Shown here: positions 25,553 to 34,429 of the stretch, piece by piece
Layout: each line of letters starts with the position of its first letter
How positions within the stretch are numbered: position 1 is the stretch's first letter
NCBI GenBank assembly: GCA_902497095.1
Contig: CABVDD010000016.1
Coordinates: 1 to 48,476, forward strand
Source of the DNA: an uncultured Faecalicoccus sp.
GTDB taxonomy: Bacteria; Bacillota_I; Bacilli_A; Erysipelotrichales; Erysipelotrichaceae
Direction of reading: 5' to 3'
Length of the DNA: 48,476 nt
The notes under the pieces: model-generated
Told to the model about the DNA's origin: nothing
The model's input: only the letters and a program-made list of their open reading frames with translations
The model's database searches: none
Translations under genes and position numbers: made by a program

Positions 25553-26251
25553 ATGATTTGTAGACATTGTCATAAGGAGAATCCAAAAAGTGTAAAGTAT
25601 TGTATTCATTGTGGAAAGCCATTGGAATCTGAACGTCAAACGCCTCCGGTTTTTGATCCAAACAAAGAAGATTCATTAAACGATGACTGGAGTAAGATTT
25701 CTGTTGAAACAGAGATGGAAAAAGAAAAAATTCAACCGTCTAAAAAGAATTCACATACTCCTGTTTTGATAGTCTTAGGAATCTTAGTCGGTGTTCTGAT
25801 TGTAGGCGGCGGAATTGGATATTTTATGTATTCCAATTATCAACAGGAAGTTGCCCAACATCAACAGGAAGTTGCCCGGCTTGAAAAAGAAAAGGAACAA
25901 GAAAAAGAGGCACGGAAAAAAGCTGAAGAGCAGGCGGATGATCTTCAAGATGAAAATGATTATCTAGAAGATCGCAATGATGCACTGGAAGATCGACAAA
26001 AAGACCAAGATGAAGAAGATCATTATCAATATGGCTTTTTGACGGATTGTTGGTATAAGGCTAACTATAATATGGCTTTACGAAGTGCCGGTGATTATAA
26101 TGCGAGTCAAACAGGACATTTACGTAAAGATGAAAGAATCTTTATTGAAGAAATCATAGCTGGATCTAACGGAAGTTATTGGGGAAGATCTTCGTCTGGT
26201 GATTGGGTATGTATTCAAGATAACGACTACGATTATCTTGATGAGGACTAA
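25553..26251 (+). CDS. Zinc-ribbon membrane protein with extracellular SH3b domain
   Basis: 232 aa. An N-terminal zinc ribbon (C3, C6, C17, C20: CRHC...CIHC), a linker, one membrane helix (about 70-92), a charged coiled coil (about 95-160) and a C-terminal SH3b-like domain (about 165-226: MALRSAGDY, WGRSSSGDWVCIQD). SH3b domains often bind peptidoglycan, so the protein may link a cytoplasmic module to the wall. It is directly followed by the VanY-type carboxypeptidase, which fits an envelope role. The coiled coil contains a perfect in-frame tandem duplication. Confidence 0.8.
   Translation: MICRHCHKENPKSVKYCIHCGKPLESERQTPPVFDPNKEDSLNDDWSKISVETEMEKEKIQPSKKNSHTPVLIVLGILVGVLIVGGGIGYFMYSNYQQEVAQHQQEVARLEKEKEQEKEARKKAEEQADDLQDENDYLEDRNDALEDRQKDQDEEDHYQYGFLTDCWYKANYNMALRSAGDYNASQTGHLRKDERIFIEEIIAGSNGSYWGRSSSGDWVCIQDNDYDYLDED
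25839..25880 (+). repeat. In-frame 21-bp tandem repeat
   Basis: Two near-identical 21-bp units (25839-25859 and 25860-25880), the first 18 bases identical, encode QQEVAQH and QQEVARL in the coiled coil just outside the membrane helix. It looks like a recent slippage duplication and could vary between strains. Confidence 0.8.
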
Positions 26252-26257
26252 AATCGT

Positions 26258-27124
26258 ATGAAGAAAAAACGCAGGCTAACAAAACTAGGTGCTTTTCTAG
26301 TTGGGCTTATTGCGGTTTTAGCCATCACTTTAGTTGGAGCATTAGGCTTTTTAGGATATAAGATGTTGGTGCCTGATGCAAAAGAGAAAACGACGGAAAA
26401 AGAAGAAATCAAGAAAGAAAAAACAGAAACAAAATCTACTTTATCCAATCGAGAACAAGCGTATGCCAAAGCGCATCCAGATCTTTCAGAAGAGGAAGTG
26501 CAAAAACAAGTCTGGATGAATTTGGACAAAGATCCTTATACGGATATGCAGCCAGTTGAAGATTTAGATTCAATGCTGCAACTCGTTAATAAATATTATT
26601 ATCTTCCTTCTGATTATGAACCATCGGATCTTACATCTGTTTCTTCCAGCGGGGAAAATGGAACGGTCTATATGAGAAAGGAAGCAGCAGATGCATTTGA
26701 AGAATTCGTACAGGCCAGCTTAGAACAAGGTTTTATTCTTAATGCCTGCTCTGCGTATCGAAGTTATAGTTATCAAGAAAATCTATACAATAATGGGGTG
26801 TCTAGTTATGGTCAAGAATATGCAGATGCTTATTGGACAAGACCAGGATCCAGTGAGCATCAAACAGGGCTTTCGGTGGATATACGAATGGATAATGATA
26901 CGAGTGATTTGGATGCAGTTCGAAATCATCCTTCATATTCATGGCTTTTAGAACACATGCATGAATATGGCTTTATTCTTCGCTATCCGGATGATAAAGA
27001 AGAGTATACTTTGATTGCTCCAGAAAGTTGGCACTTGCGATATGTAGGAAAAGAAGCAGCTCAAAAGATGTATGAAAATAACTGGTGTCTGGAAGAATAT
27101 TTATTTTATACAAATGAGACATAA
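26258..27124 (+). CDS. D-alanyl-D-alanine carboxypeptidase (M15B, VanY type)
   Basis: 288 aa. One N-terminal membrane anchor (about 12-36), a linker, and an M15B domain. Zinc and catalytic residues: H201 and D208 in SEHQTGLSVD, E256 and H259 in ESWHLRYVG. It trims the terminal D-Ala from peptidoglycan stem peptides. It begins 7 nt after the SH3b gene, whose 3' end supplies a GAGGA ribosome site, so the two are translationally linked. No van resistance genes are nearby, so this is a housekeeping wall enzyme. Confidence 0.9.
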   Translation: MKKKRRLTKLGAFLVGLIAVLAITLVGALGFLGYKMLVPDAKEKTTEKEEIKKEKTETKSTLSNREQAYAKAHPDLSEEEVQKQVWMNLDKDPYTDMQPVEDLDSMLQLVNKYYYLPSDYEPSDLTSVSSSGENGTVYMRKEAADAFEEFVQASLEQGFILNACSAYRSYSYQENLYNNGVSSYGQEYADAYWTRPGSSEHQTGLSVDIRMDNDTSDLDAVRNHPSYSWLLEHMHEYGFILRYPDDKEEYTLIAPESWHLRYVGKEAAQKMYENNWCLEEYLFYTNET

Positions 27125-27132
27125 ATCATGTC

Positions 27133-27173
27133 AAAATATCCTCTATTCTTAAATGAGATGGAGGGTATTTTTT
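27133..27173 (+). terminator. Terminator after the carboxypeptidase gene
   Basis: AAAATATCCTC (27133-27143) pairs with GAGGGTATTTT (27161-27171) with one G-U pair, ending in a T-run. The 3' arm contains the GGAGGG that would serve as ribosome site of the next small ORF. Confidence 0.6.
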
Positions 27174-27347
27174 ATGAAGCCTATGGATGAAATCACATTT
27201 ATTCTTTTATGTATACAACAACTTGCGTTTTATCTTAAAATGTCTCAGGAAGAAGTCTATACTCTTTTAAATGCCAAAAAAATTATTGAGAATTTTATCA
27301 TACCCAGCTTTTCTGTTTTAAAAACACAAAATTGGATCGTTGTTTGA
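27174..27347 (+). CDS. DUF3791-like small protein
   Basis: 57 aa. The arrangement DEITFILLCIQQLAFYLKMS then EEVYTLLNAKKIIENFIIPS and FSVLKTQNWIV resembles DUF3791 proteins (a C-I-E-like helix, a helix with E-V-x-x-L, then an S-x-L-x-T-Q end). DUF3791 genes often neighbour DUF3990 genes, and none is seen here. The ribosome site GGAGGG is 9-13 nt upstream but buried in a terminator hairpin, so expression is uncertain. An upstream in-frame start at 27153 is unlikely. Confidence 0.5.
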   Translation: MKPMDEITFILLCIQQLAFYLKMSQEEVYTLLNAKKIIENFIIPSFSVLKTQNWIVV

Positions 27348-27374
27348 AATGAATTAGTTTCTTTGCTTCAAAAT

Positions 27375-27408
27375 TGAAAATTGTTTTCATTTATGAAATT
27401 TCTTTCAT
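27375..27408. promoter_or_regulatory. Two palindromes upstream of the his promoter
   Basis: TGAAAATTGTTTTCA (27375-27389) and ATGAAATTTCTTTCAT (27393-27408) are adjacent inverted repeats ending 8 bp before the -35. They may be binding sites for a regulator. The second resembles a CcpA cre site but lacks its central CG. Confidence 0.4.
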
Positions 27409-27415
27409 TTATCAG

Positions 27416-27444
27416 TTGACATTTCTTAGAATACTGATTATATT
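27416..27444 (+). promoter_or_regulatory. Promoter of the histidine operon
   Basis: Consensus TTGACA (27416-27421), a 17-bp spacer and TATATT (27439-27444). Transcription should start near 27451, at the beginning of the T-box leader. Confidence 0.85.
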
Positions 27445-27450
27445 GTATGC

Positions 27451-27697
27451 ATAAGCAACGAGAGGAAAGAGTAGTATAAAAGATACGTTTCAAGAGACTT
27501 TCTGGTTGGTGTAAAGAAAGAGCGTCTTTATATGAACACATCCTGGAGCTATGTTGGCGAAAAAAGAGTAGCTGGCATCGGGTACACCCGTTATTGTGTT
27601 AGAGTATGTTAGTACTTGATGAGATCATTATTGTAAGATAATGGTGAAGTAAGGTGGAACCACGTTGATAACGTCCTTATAGAGGGCGTTTTTTTGT
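27451..27697 (+). promoter_or_regulatory. T-box riboswitch, histidine specific
   Basis: The leader has the T-box parts in order: GAGTAGTA (AGTA S-turn), an apical GGTTGGTG loop, GAA followed by the specifier codon CAC (27537-27539, His) and the T-box sequence AAGGTGGAACCACG (27651-27664). The terminator stem AACGTCC (27670-27676) / GGGCGTT (27684-27690) plus T-run follows. Uncharged tRNA-His should stabilise the antiterminator and switch on the his genes. The specifier agrees with the operon. Confidence 0.92.
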
Positions 27698-27715
27698 TTA
27701 TATAGGAGGAATTGT

Positions 27716-28828
27716 ATGAGTCAAATTCGTTTGCCTTTAGGTATGAGAGATTTGGTTTTTGAAGAAACACGTAAGAAACGAGAACTTCAAAATCGCATAG
27801 AATCTATTTTTCAATCGTATGGTTATGAAGAAGTGATTGCACCGACCATTGAATTTTTAGAAACGTATCAAAAAGCGTTTTCTTCTTTAGAAGAACAACA
27901 GATGTATAAATTTTTTGATGCCAAGAGCAATACATTAGCGCTACGTATGGATATGACGGTTCCTATTGCTCGTATATGTGCCTCAAAATATAAAGAGGAA
28001 GAAGGTCCATTTCGTTTTCGCTATTGTGCCAATGTATTTAAAGTACGTGAAAGCTTTGCGGGTAAGCGAAGTGAAGTTACAGACTGCGGTGTTGAATTGA
28101 TCGGCTTGGATGAAAAAAGCGATCTTGAAGTACTCTGCTGTGCGTTGGATACTATGAAAAGCTTTCAAGTTTTCCCCTATACTTTAGAAATTGGAAACAG
28201 TTCCTTTTTTAAAAAAGCATGTGCTTTATTAAAATTGCCTGAAGATAAAATTGAAACTTTAGCACAACTGGTCGATCAAAAAAGCATGGTGGACTTAAAA
28301 GATTATTTATCGCAATTGCATCTCTTACAAAAACAAGAAGATTTCTTTTTAAAGCTTCCTTTATTGAACGGACAAGATGTTTTAGAACAAGCTATGCAGA
28401 TAAGCTTTGATGAAGAATTAAAAAAGATCGTTCAGAAACTACAAAGTCTGAAAGAAAATCTGGAAACATTAGGTTATAAAGATTCGATTACTTTTGATTT
28501 AGGAAAGGTTCCACATTTAGATTATTACACGGGAATACTATTTGAAGGTTATGTAGAAGGTGTTGGAACCAGTGTATTAAGCGGTGGACGATATGATCAT
28601 CTTTTAAGTACTTTTGGAAAAGATCTTCCTGCGGTAGGCTTTAGCATAAAACTGGATTATCTGTTAGATGTGATTTCATCAAAAACACAAAAAGTTTTAT
28701 ATTTGTATTATCCAATATCCAGGCAGATAGAGGCATTTCAAAAGGCAAGAGAATTACGACAAGAACATGTTGTCAAATTGATACCATATGAAAAAGAAGA
28801 AATTAAAATACAGGAGGGTGTGCAATGA
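27716..28828 (+). CDS. hisZ: ATP phosphoribosyltransferase regulatory subunit
   Basis: 370 aa, a histidyl-tRNA synthetase paralogue that activates the short form of HisG and mediates histidine feedback. It shows class II synthetase motif 2 (FRYCANVFKVRES) and the HisRS-like segment DYYTGILFEGY with GGRYDHL, but it lacks the C-terminal anticodon-binding domain, so it is HisZ and not HisS. It is the first gene of the operon, with AGGAGG before the ATG. Its 3' end overlaps hisG by 4 nt. Confidence 0.93.
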   Translation: MSQIRLPLGMRDLVFEETRKKRELQNRIESIFQSYGYEEVIAPTIEFLETYQKAFSSLEEQQMYKFFDAKSNTLALRMDMTVPIARICASKYKEEEGPFRFRYCANVFKVRESFAGKRSEVTDCGVELIGLDEKSDLEVLCCALDTMKSFQVFPYTLEIGNSSFFKKACALLKLPEDKIETLAQLVDQKSMVDLKDYLSQLHLLQKQEDFFLKLPLLNGQDVLEQAMQISFDEELKKIVQKLQSLKENLETLGYKDSITFDLGKVPHLDYYTGILFEGYVEGVGTSVLSGGRYDHLLSTFGKDLPAVGFSIKLDYLLDVISSKTQKVLYLYYPISRQIEAFQKARELRQEHVVKLIPYEKEEIKIQEGVQ

Positions 28829-29469
28829 GTTTAAGCATTGCCTTGACAAAAGGCCGATTGGAAAAGAAAACTGTCGCCATGTTGGATCAGGTAGGATATG
28901 GAACACAAAACTTAAAAGATAAAGGACGTGCTCTTGTGTTTGAAGATACCATAAAGCCGGTTCGTTATTTTTTGGTTAAATCAAATGATGTGATCACATA
29001 CGTTAATCATGGTGTAGCTGATATTGGTGTAGTGGGAAAAGATACATTGTTGGAACGAGGATCCGATAGTTATGAACTCTTAGATCTGGAAATTGGTAAG
29101 TGTAAATTCTGTGTTGCCTCTTTACCAAAAAATAATGTCTTCAACAAAGTTGGACATGTCAAGATAGGTTCTAAATATCCCAATGTTGCCAGAAAATATT
29201 TTCTAGACCGGGGTATTGATGTAGAGGTGATCAAAATTGATGGGTCTGTGGAATTGGCCCCTATTTTAGGACTGGCTGATGGTATTGTAGATATTGTAGA
29301 AACAGGAACAACATTAAAAGAAAACGGTTTGATCATATTGGACGAAGTTTGTGATATCAGTGCTCGTGTTATTGTGAATAAGGCAAGCTTTAAACTAAAA
29401 AGAGAAGAAGTTATGAACTTTGTACAAGATTTAAAAAAGGTGGTGGATTCTCGTGTTGATGCAAATTGA
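28825..29469 (+). CDS. hisG: ATP phosphoribosyltransferase catalytic subunit, short form
   Basis: First step of histidine synthesis: ATP plus PRPP to phosphoribosyl-ATP. At 214 aa it is the short form that depends on HisZ, and hisZ is directly upstream. Conserved pieces include ALTKGRLEKK at the N terminus, ADIGVVGKDTL and the PRPP loop DGIVDIVETGTTLKENGL. ATGA overlap with hisZ shows translational coupling. Confidence 0.95.
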   Translation: MSLSIALTKGRLEKKTVAMLDQVGYGTQNLKDKGRALVFEDTIKPVRYFLVKSNDVITYVNHGVADIGVVGKDTLLERGSDSYELLDLEIGKCKFCVASLPKNNVFNKVGHVKIGSKYPNVARKYFLDRGIDVEVIKIDGSVELAPILGLADGIVDIVETGTTLKENGLIILDEVCDISARVIVNKASFKLKREEVMNFVQDLKKVVDSRVDAN

Positions 29470-30739
29470 TAAAAACAATACAAAAGAACTTGCTGATTTT
29501 ATAGCTGGAAGAAATCAGGAAATTTCATCGGATATACTTTTACAAGTTTCAAAGATCATCGAAGATGTCAAAGAAAATAAAGATGAAGCTTGTCGTCGTT
29601 ATACAAAACAATTTGATGGCATCGATATTATGGAATTTAAAGTGGGAAACGAAGAATTGGAAAAGGCTATTTCACAATGTGATCCTGCTTTTTGTAAAGC
29701 TATGAATGAAGCTGCTGAAAATATTCGAGCATTTCATCAGGCACAACGTCAAAAAGGTTATCGCATTGAAAAAGAAATGGGAATTTATTTAGGACAAAGA
29801 GTGCTTCCTTTAGAAAGTGTAGGTATTTATGTACCTGGAGGAAGAGCGCAATATCCAAGTTCCGTTTTGATGAATGCGATTCCTGCTCATGTAGCCGGTG
29901 TTAAACGAATTGTAATGGTGACACCACCGGATAAAGAAGGATCTATTCATCCTAACATTGCTTATGCGGCTAAAATTGCCGGTGTCAGTGAAATTTATAA
30001 AATAGGAGGCGCTCAAGCCATTGCGGCTCTTGCATATGGCACCAAATCCATTCAAAGTGTTGATAAGATCACAGGACCAGGAAATATTTATGTGGCTGCG
30101 GCCAAAAAAATGGTATTTGGAAAAGTCGATATCGATATGATTGCCGGACCTAGTGAAATCTTAGTGATTGCCGATCAAGAAGCCAATCCAGAATATGTGG
30201 CAGCCGATCTTATATCACAAGCCGAACACGATCCTATGGCCAGCGCTATTTTAGTGACAACGAGCAAAGAATTATTAAACAAGGTCAATGTTGCTTTAAG
30301 TATACAAAGTGCTAAACTTCCAAAAAAGGAAATCATAGAAGCCTCTTTGAAAGATTATGGAAAAAGTGTTGTCTGTGATACTATCGAAGAATGTATTGAA
30401 ATCTCTAATGCCATAGCACCTGAACATTTGGAATTGATGGTAAAAGAACCCGAGAAATATTTGGATTTGGTAAAAAATGCCGGTTCTGTATTCATGGGAT
30501 ATTATACATGTGAATCTATCGGCGATTATTTTGGAGGAACCAATCATGTTTTACCAACATCAGGAACTGCCAGATTTTCCAGTGCTTTAGGTGTGGATGC
30601 CTTCATTAAAAAAAGCAGTTATTTACATTATACAAAAGAAGCTATTCAAGCGTATGGTCAACAAATTATTACTTTAGCTAAAGAAGAAGGATTACAAGGA
30701 CATGCCAATGCCGCAAAAGTGCGAATGGAGGATGAATAA
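29453..30739 (+). CDS. hisD: Histidinol dehydrogenase
   Basis: Oxidises histidinol to histidine in two NAD+-dependent steps with bound zinc. 428 aa with the family signature region ITGPGNIYVAAAKKMVFG followed by DIDMIAGPSEILVIAD, and the Gln/His metal-site segment SQAEHDPMASA. Start: GTG at 29453, nine nt after AAGGTGG and overlapping hisG by 17 nt. ATG 29459 is the alternative and lies farther from the ribosome site. Confidence 0.95.
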   Translation: MLMQIDKNNTKELADFIAGRNQEISSDILLQVSKIIEDVKENKDEACRRYTKQFDGIDIMEFKVGNEELEKAISQCDPAFCKAMNEAAENIRAFHQAQRQKGYRIEKEMGIYLGQRVLPLESVGIYVPGGRAQYPSSVLMNAIPAHVAGVKRIVMVTPPDKEGSIHPNIAYAAKIAGVSEIYKIGGAQAIAALAYGTKSIQSVDKITGPGNIYVAAAKKMVFGKVDIDMIAGPSEILVIADQEANPEYVAADLISQAEHDPMASAILVTTSKELLNKVNVALSIQSAKLPKKEIIEASLKDYGKSVVCDTIEECIEISNAIAPEHLELMVKEPEKYLDLVKNAGSVFMGYYTCESIGDYFGGTNHVLPTSGTARFSSALGVDAFIKKSSYLHYTKEAIQAYGQQIITLAKEEGLQGHANAAKVRMEDE

Positions 30740-31768
30740 ATGAAACAAGTACAGTATAAAGTACATACCCAAAAAGGTGTTTTATTAAATGCCAATGAAA
30801 GTTCAAATAATTTATCCGTCTCGATTCGAAAAGAAATACAGGAAGCTGTTTTTGATATTGAATGGAATCGTTATCCAGATGATCGTTGTCAAAAACTTTG
30901 CGAGGCTTATGCAAAATGGATTCATGTACCAGCCGATCAAATTCTGGCAGGTAACGGTTCAGATCAGCATTTAGGCTTTCTGATTGGAACGTTTTTAGGG
31001 AAAGATAAAAAACTTTTGACCCTGGCCCCTGATTTTGGCATGTACGATTATTATGCATCCAATTATGATGCACAAATCGTTCGATATGAACTGGATCCTT
31101 TACAACCTATGGATGTGGATGCGTTCATTCGCTTTGGACAAAAAGAAGATCCTCAAATGGTCCTTTTTAGTAATCCCAACAATCCGACCGGACAATATTT
31201 AGATAATGAGCAGATCAAAAAAATCTGTCAGGCATTTCATTGTCCGGTTGTAATTGATGAGGCTTATGCAGAATTTGCTCCGGGAAGTTGTCTTTCTTTA
31301 TTGGAGGTTTGCCAAAATTTATATGTGACACGTACACTTTCCAAGGCTTTTAGTCTGGCAGGGGCGCGTATTGGTTTTTTAATCACTTCTTTAGAAAACA
31401 TGGAAAAAATTCGAGATGATCATGTACCATATTCTGTAAATTCTATTTCTATGAAAGCTGCTGAGATTGTCTTAAATCATGCAGACGAATTTACAAGCGA
31501 AATTAAACGTATAAAACAAGAAAGAGATGCCTTTTTATCAAGATCGTATACTTCTTTTTCACTTTCTAGATCCCATGCGAATTTTTTGTTGATCTATACT
31601 TCGAATATTGATCGGCTTTTAGATCTTTTTGAGCAAAAGGGATTAAGCATACGACGTTATGAACAAAAGAATTATTGTCGGGTTACCATAGGAACGACAC
31701 AAGAAAATCAATGGATCAAAGATGTATTGGATACATTTGAAAAGGAGGAAGCATATGCGCATCAGTAA
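30740..31768 (+). CDS. hisC: Histidinol-phosphate aminotransferase
   Basis: PLP enzyme converting imidazole-acetol phosphate to histidinol phosphate. 342 aa with substrate/PLP segments NPNNPTGQ and VVIDEAYAEF and the PLP-binding lysine K202 in TLSKAFSLAG. The ATG follows the hisD stop directly, and the hisD end carries GGAGG. The 3' end overlaps hisB by 14 nt. Confidence 0.94.
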   Translation: MKQVQYKVHTQKGVLLNANESSNNLSVSIRKEIQEAVFDIEWNRYPDDRCQKLCEAYAKWIHVPADQILAGNGSDQHLGFLIGTFLGKDKKLLTLAPDFGMYDYYASNYDAQIVRYELDPLQPMDVDAFIRFGQKEDPQMVLFSNPNNPTGQYLDNEQIKKICQAFHCPVVIDEAYAEFAPGSCLSLLEVCQNLYVTRTLSKAFSLAGARIGFLITSLENMEKIRDDHVPYSVNSISMKAAEIVLNHADEFTSEIKRIKQERDAFLSRSYTSFSLSRSHANFLLIYTSNIDRLLDLFEQKGLSIRRYEQKNYCRVTIGTTQENQWIKDVLDTFEKEEAYAHQ

Positions 31769-32339
31769 AATAGAACGAAAGACCAAAGAAACGCAGATTT
31801 CACTGTTTTTAAATATAGATGGAAATCAAGAAGCTTCTATTGAAACCGGAATTGGCTTTTTTGATCATATGCTTACTTTATTGAGCTTTCATTCTGGCAT
31901 GGATATAACTCTTAAAGCAAAAGGAGATCTGGAAGTTTGTGATCATCATACAGTAGAAGATTGTGGCATTGCATTGGGAAATGCGCTGAAAGATGCCTTA
32001 GGTGATAAAAAAGGAATACAGCGTTATGGTTTCTTTCAATTGCCGATGGATGAAACGTTGTGTAATGTAACTTTAGATATTAGTGGCCGTCCTTATCTTG
32101 TCTTTCATGCAGAATTTAAACGAGAAAATATTGGTAATTTTAGTACGGAGATGGTGGAAGAATTTTTAAGAGCATTAGCTGTGCAGGCCGGTATTACGTT
32201 GCATGTCAATGTATTGTATGGAAACAACGATCATCATAAAATAGAAGCAATTTTCAAGGCTTTGGGAAGAGCTTTAAAACAAGCTGTTACCATAACTTCT
32301 GATAAGGTTCCTTCTTCTAAAGGTTGGATCGAAGTATGA
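31755..32339 (+). CDS. hisB: Imidazoleglycerol-phosphate dehydratase
   Basis: Dehydrates IGP to imidazole-acetol phosphate using Mn2+. 194 aa, the single-function form with no fused phosphatase. Metal-binding motifs GFFDHMLTLLSFHS, DHHTVEDCGIALG and YGNNDHHKIEAIFKALG are intact. The start at 31755 has AGGAGG 6 nt upstream within the end of hisC; the longer in-frame start at 31722 precedes it. The hisH ATG overlaps its stop codon. Confidence 0.95.
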   Translation: MRISKIERKTKETQISLFLNIDGNQEASIETGIGFFDHMLTLLSFHSGMDITLKAKGDLEVCDHHTVEDCGIALGNALKDALGDKKGIQRYGFFQLPMDETLCNVTLDISGRPYLVFHAEFKRENIGNFSTEMVEEFLRALAVQAGITLHVNVLYGNNDHHKIEAIFKALGRALKQAVTITSDKVPSSKGWIEV

Positions 32340-32950
32340 TAGGTATTATTGATTATGGTATGGGCAATTTGTTCAGTGTGTATAATGCCGTGCAAAAATT
32401 GGGACAAGAAGTTTGTATCAGCAGTGATCCAGAAAAACTTGAAAAATGTCAGAAATTGATCTTGCCAGGTGTAGGTGCCTTTGCGGATATGATGGACAAT
32501 CTTAAAACAACGAAGTTAGATGTTTTTATAGAGAAGTGGGTTCGTGAAGATAAAAAACCATTATTGGGCATTTGTCTTGGTATGCAGTCTTTTTTTGAAA
32601 GCAGCCAAGAAAATGGCTTCCATGAAGGATTTGGTTTTTTAAAAGGCAAAATAGTCTTTATGGAAGATAAAAATGTACGTGTACCACATATTGGATGGAA
32701 TGATTTGATCATGGAAAATAAACATCCAATCTTTAAAAACTTATCAAAACATCCGTATGTGTATTATGTTCATTCGTATTATGCATCCAATATGGATCCA
32801 GAAGATCAAATCGGATATTGTCAATACGGCACTATGAAGATTCCTGGACTTGTGATCCATAACAATGTGATGGGATGTCAGTTTCATCCGGAAAAAAGCG
32901 GTGAAGATGGATTGAAAATACTACAATATTATTTGGAGGAATTTGTATGA
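32336..32950 (+). CDS. hisH: Imidazole glycerol phosphate synthase, glutaminase subunit
   Basis: Supplies ammonia from glutamine to HisF. 204 aa class I amidotransferase with nucleophile C80 (LGICLGMQ) and catalytic H184/E186 (CQFHPEKS). The ATG at 32336 overlaps the hisB stop (ATGA); an upstream TTG at 32324 has no ribosome site. Its 3' end overlaps hisA by 4 nt. Confidence 0.95.
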   Translation: MIGIIDYGMGNLFSVYNAVQKLGQEVCISSDPEKLEKCQKLILPGVGAFADMMDNLKTTKLDVFIEKWVREDKKPLLGICLGMQSFFESSQENGFHEGFGFLKGKIVFMEDKNVRVPHIGWNDLIMENKHPIFKNLSKHPYVYYVHSYYASNMDPEDQIGYCQYGTMKIPGLVIHNNVMGCQFHPEKSGEDGLKILQYYLEEFV

Positions 32951-33666
32951 TCATATTACCTGCCATTGATATCATAGACCAATCTCCGGTACGTTTGTAT
33001 CAAGGAGACTATAATAAAAAAGAAATAGTTGGTCAAAGTGTTTTGGAACTTGCGAAAATGTTTGAAGCTATGAAGGCTCCTTATTTACATATGGTAGATC
33101 TAGATGGTGCCAAAAGCGGGAAATTAGAAAACGCAAAGTTGATTTGCCAAACAGCTAAAGCATTATCCATTCCTGTAGAAGTAGGAGGAGGTATTCGTTC
33201 TATGGATACCGTGGATCTTTATTTGACTTCTGGTGTATCCCGTGTGATTTTAGGTACTTCTGCTTTAGAAGATCCTGAATTTTTAAAAGAGGCATTAAAA
33301 AAATATGGTGAAAAGATAGCAGTAGGGATTGATTGTAAAGATGGAAAAGTGTGTGGTTCTGGCTGGTTAGTACAAAGTGAATATGATTACTTGGACTTTG
33401 CACAGAAGATGGAGACATATGGGGTTAAAACTATCATTTTTACAGATATTTCTAAAGATGGCACATTGACAGGTCCCAATTTAGATATGCTCAAGAAATT
33501 AAAAGAAACGGTTTCTATGCATATTATAGCCTCTGGTGGTATACGTGATCTTTCGCATATTCAGGCTTTAAAGGATCTTGGTGTATATGGCGCCATTACA
33601 GGTAAAGCAATGTATGCCCATACACTTGATTTAAAAGAAGCACTGAAGTTGTGCCAGGAGGACTAA
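32947..33666 (+). CDS. hisA: ProFAR isomerase
   Basis: (beta/alpha)8 enzyme isomerising ProFAR to PRFAR. 239 aa with N-terminal catalytic Asp in LPAIDIID, two phosphate-binding segments (VGGGIRS and IASGGIRDL) and second catalytic Asp in TDISKDGTLTGPN. ATGA overlap with hisH; hisF follows 1 nt after the stop. Confidence 0.95.
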   Translation: MIILPAIDIIDQSPVRLYQGDYNKKEIVGQSVLELAKMFEAMKAPYLHMVDLDGAKSGKLENAKLICQTAKALSIPVEVGGGIRSMDTVDLYLTSGVSRVILGTSALEDPEFLKEALKKYGEKIAVGIDCKDGKVCGSGWLVQSEYDYLDFAQKMETYGVKTIIFTDISKDGTLTGPNLDMLKKLKETVSMHIIASGGIRDLSHIQALKDLGVYGAITGKAMYAHTLDLKEALKLCQED

Positions 33667-33667
33667 G

Positions 33668-34429
33668 ATGCTGACAAAAAGAATCATACCATGCTTGGAT
33701 GTCAAAGATGGAAAAGTAGTCAAAGGCATAAATTTTGTCGGATTAAAAGAAGTAGGAGATCCGGTTGAACTTGCGAAAAAATATTATGTACAAGGAGCAG
33801 ATGAACTTGTATTCTTGGATATTACGGCAACCCATGAAGGAAGAGAGACCATGGTCAATGTCGTTAAACAAGTCGCCTCTTCCATTTATATGCCTTTTAC
33901 CGTAGGAGGAGGTCTAAAGACCATAGAAGATATTAAAAAGATCTTACGTGCCGGTGCGGATAAGGTCAGCTTAAATTCGGCAGCTGTTAAGGATCCGGAT
34001 CTGATTTATCAAGGCGCAAAAATTTTTGGGAATCAATGTATTGTGTTGGCGGTGGATGCCAAAGCAAGAGAGGATCAAAGTGGATGGAACGTAGTTATTC
34101 ATGGCGGTCGTATTGATACAGGAATAGACTTATTAGAATGGATACAAAAAGGTGTATCACTGGGCGCTGGAGAAATTCTTTTGACATCAATGGATACGGA
34201 TGGTGTAAAAAAAGGATACGATATCAAGATGTTGGAAGCTGTACGAAAGATTACCAATGTTCCAGTGATCGCTTCTGGTGGGTGCGGCGCTTTAGAAGAC
34301 TTTTATGAAGTTTTTGAAAAAGACGTGGCGGATGCTGCCCTTGCGGCAAGCTTATTTCATTATGATGAGCTTAGTGTTCAGGATGTAAAATCCTATTTAC
34401 AAAAGAAAGGAATTCCGGTAAGACTATGA
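33668..34429 (+). CDS. hisF: Imidazole glycerol phosphate synthase, cyclase subunit
   Basis: Makes IGP and AICAR from PRFAR with ammonia from HisH. 253 aa barrel with IPCLDVKDGKVVKGINF at the N terminus, FTVGGGLKT and VIASGGCGALEDF phosphate sites and the catalytic TSMDTDGVKKGY. AGGAGG at the end of hisA serves its ATG. Overlaps hisI by 4 nt. Confidence 0.95.
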   Translation: MLTKRIIPCLDVKDGKVVKGINFVGLKEVGDPVELAKKYYVQGADELVFLDITATHEGRETMVNVVKQVASSIYMPFTVGGGLKTIEDIKKILRAGADKVSLNSAAVKDPDLIYQGAKIFGNQCIVLAVDAKAREDQSGWNVVIHGGRIDTGIDLLEWIQKGVSLGAGEILLTSMDTDGVKKGYDIKMLEAVRKITNVPVIASGGCGALEDFYEVFEKDVADAALAASLFHYDELSVQDVKSYLQKKGIPVRL

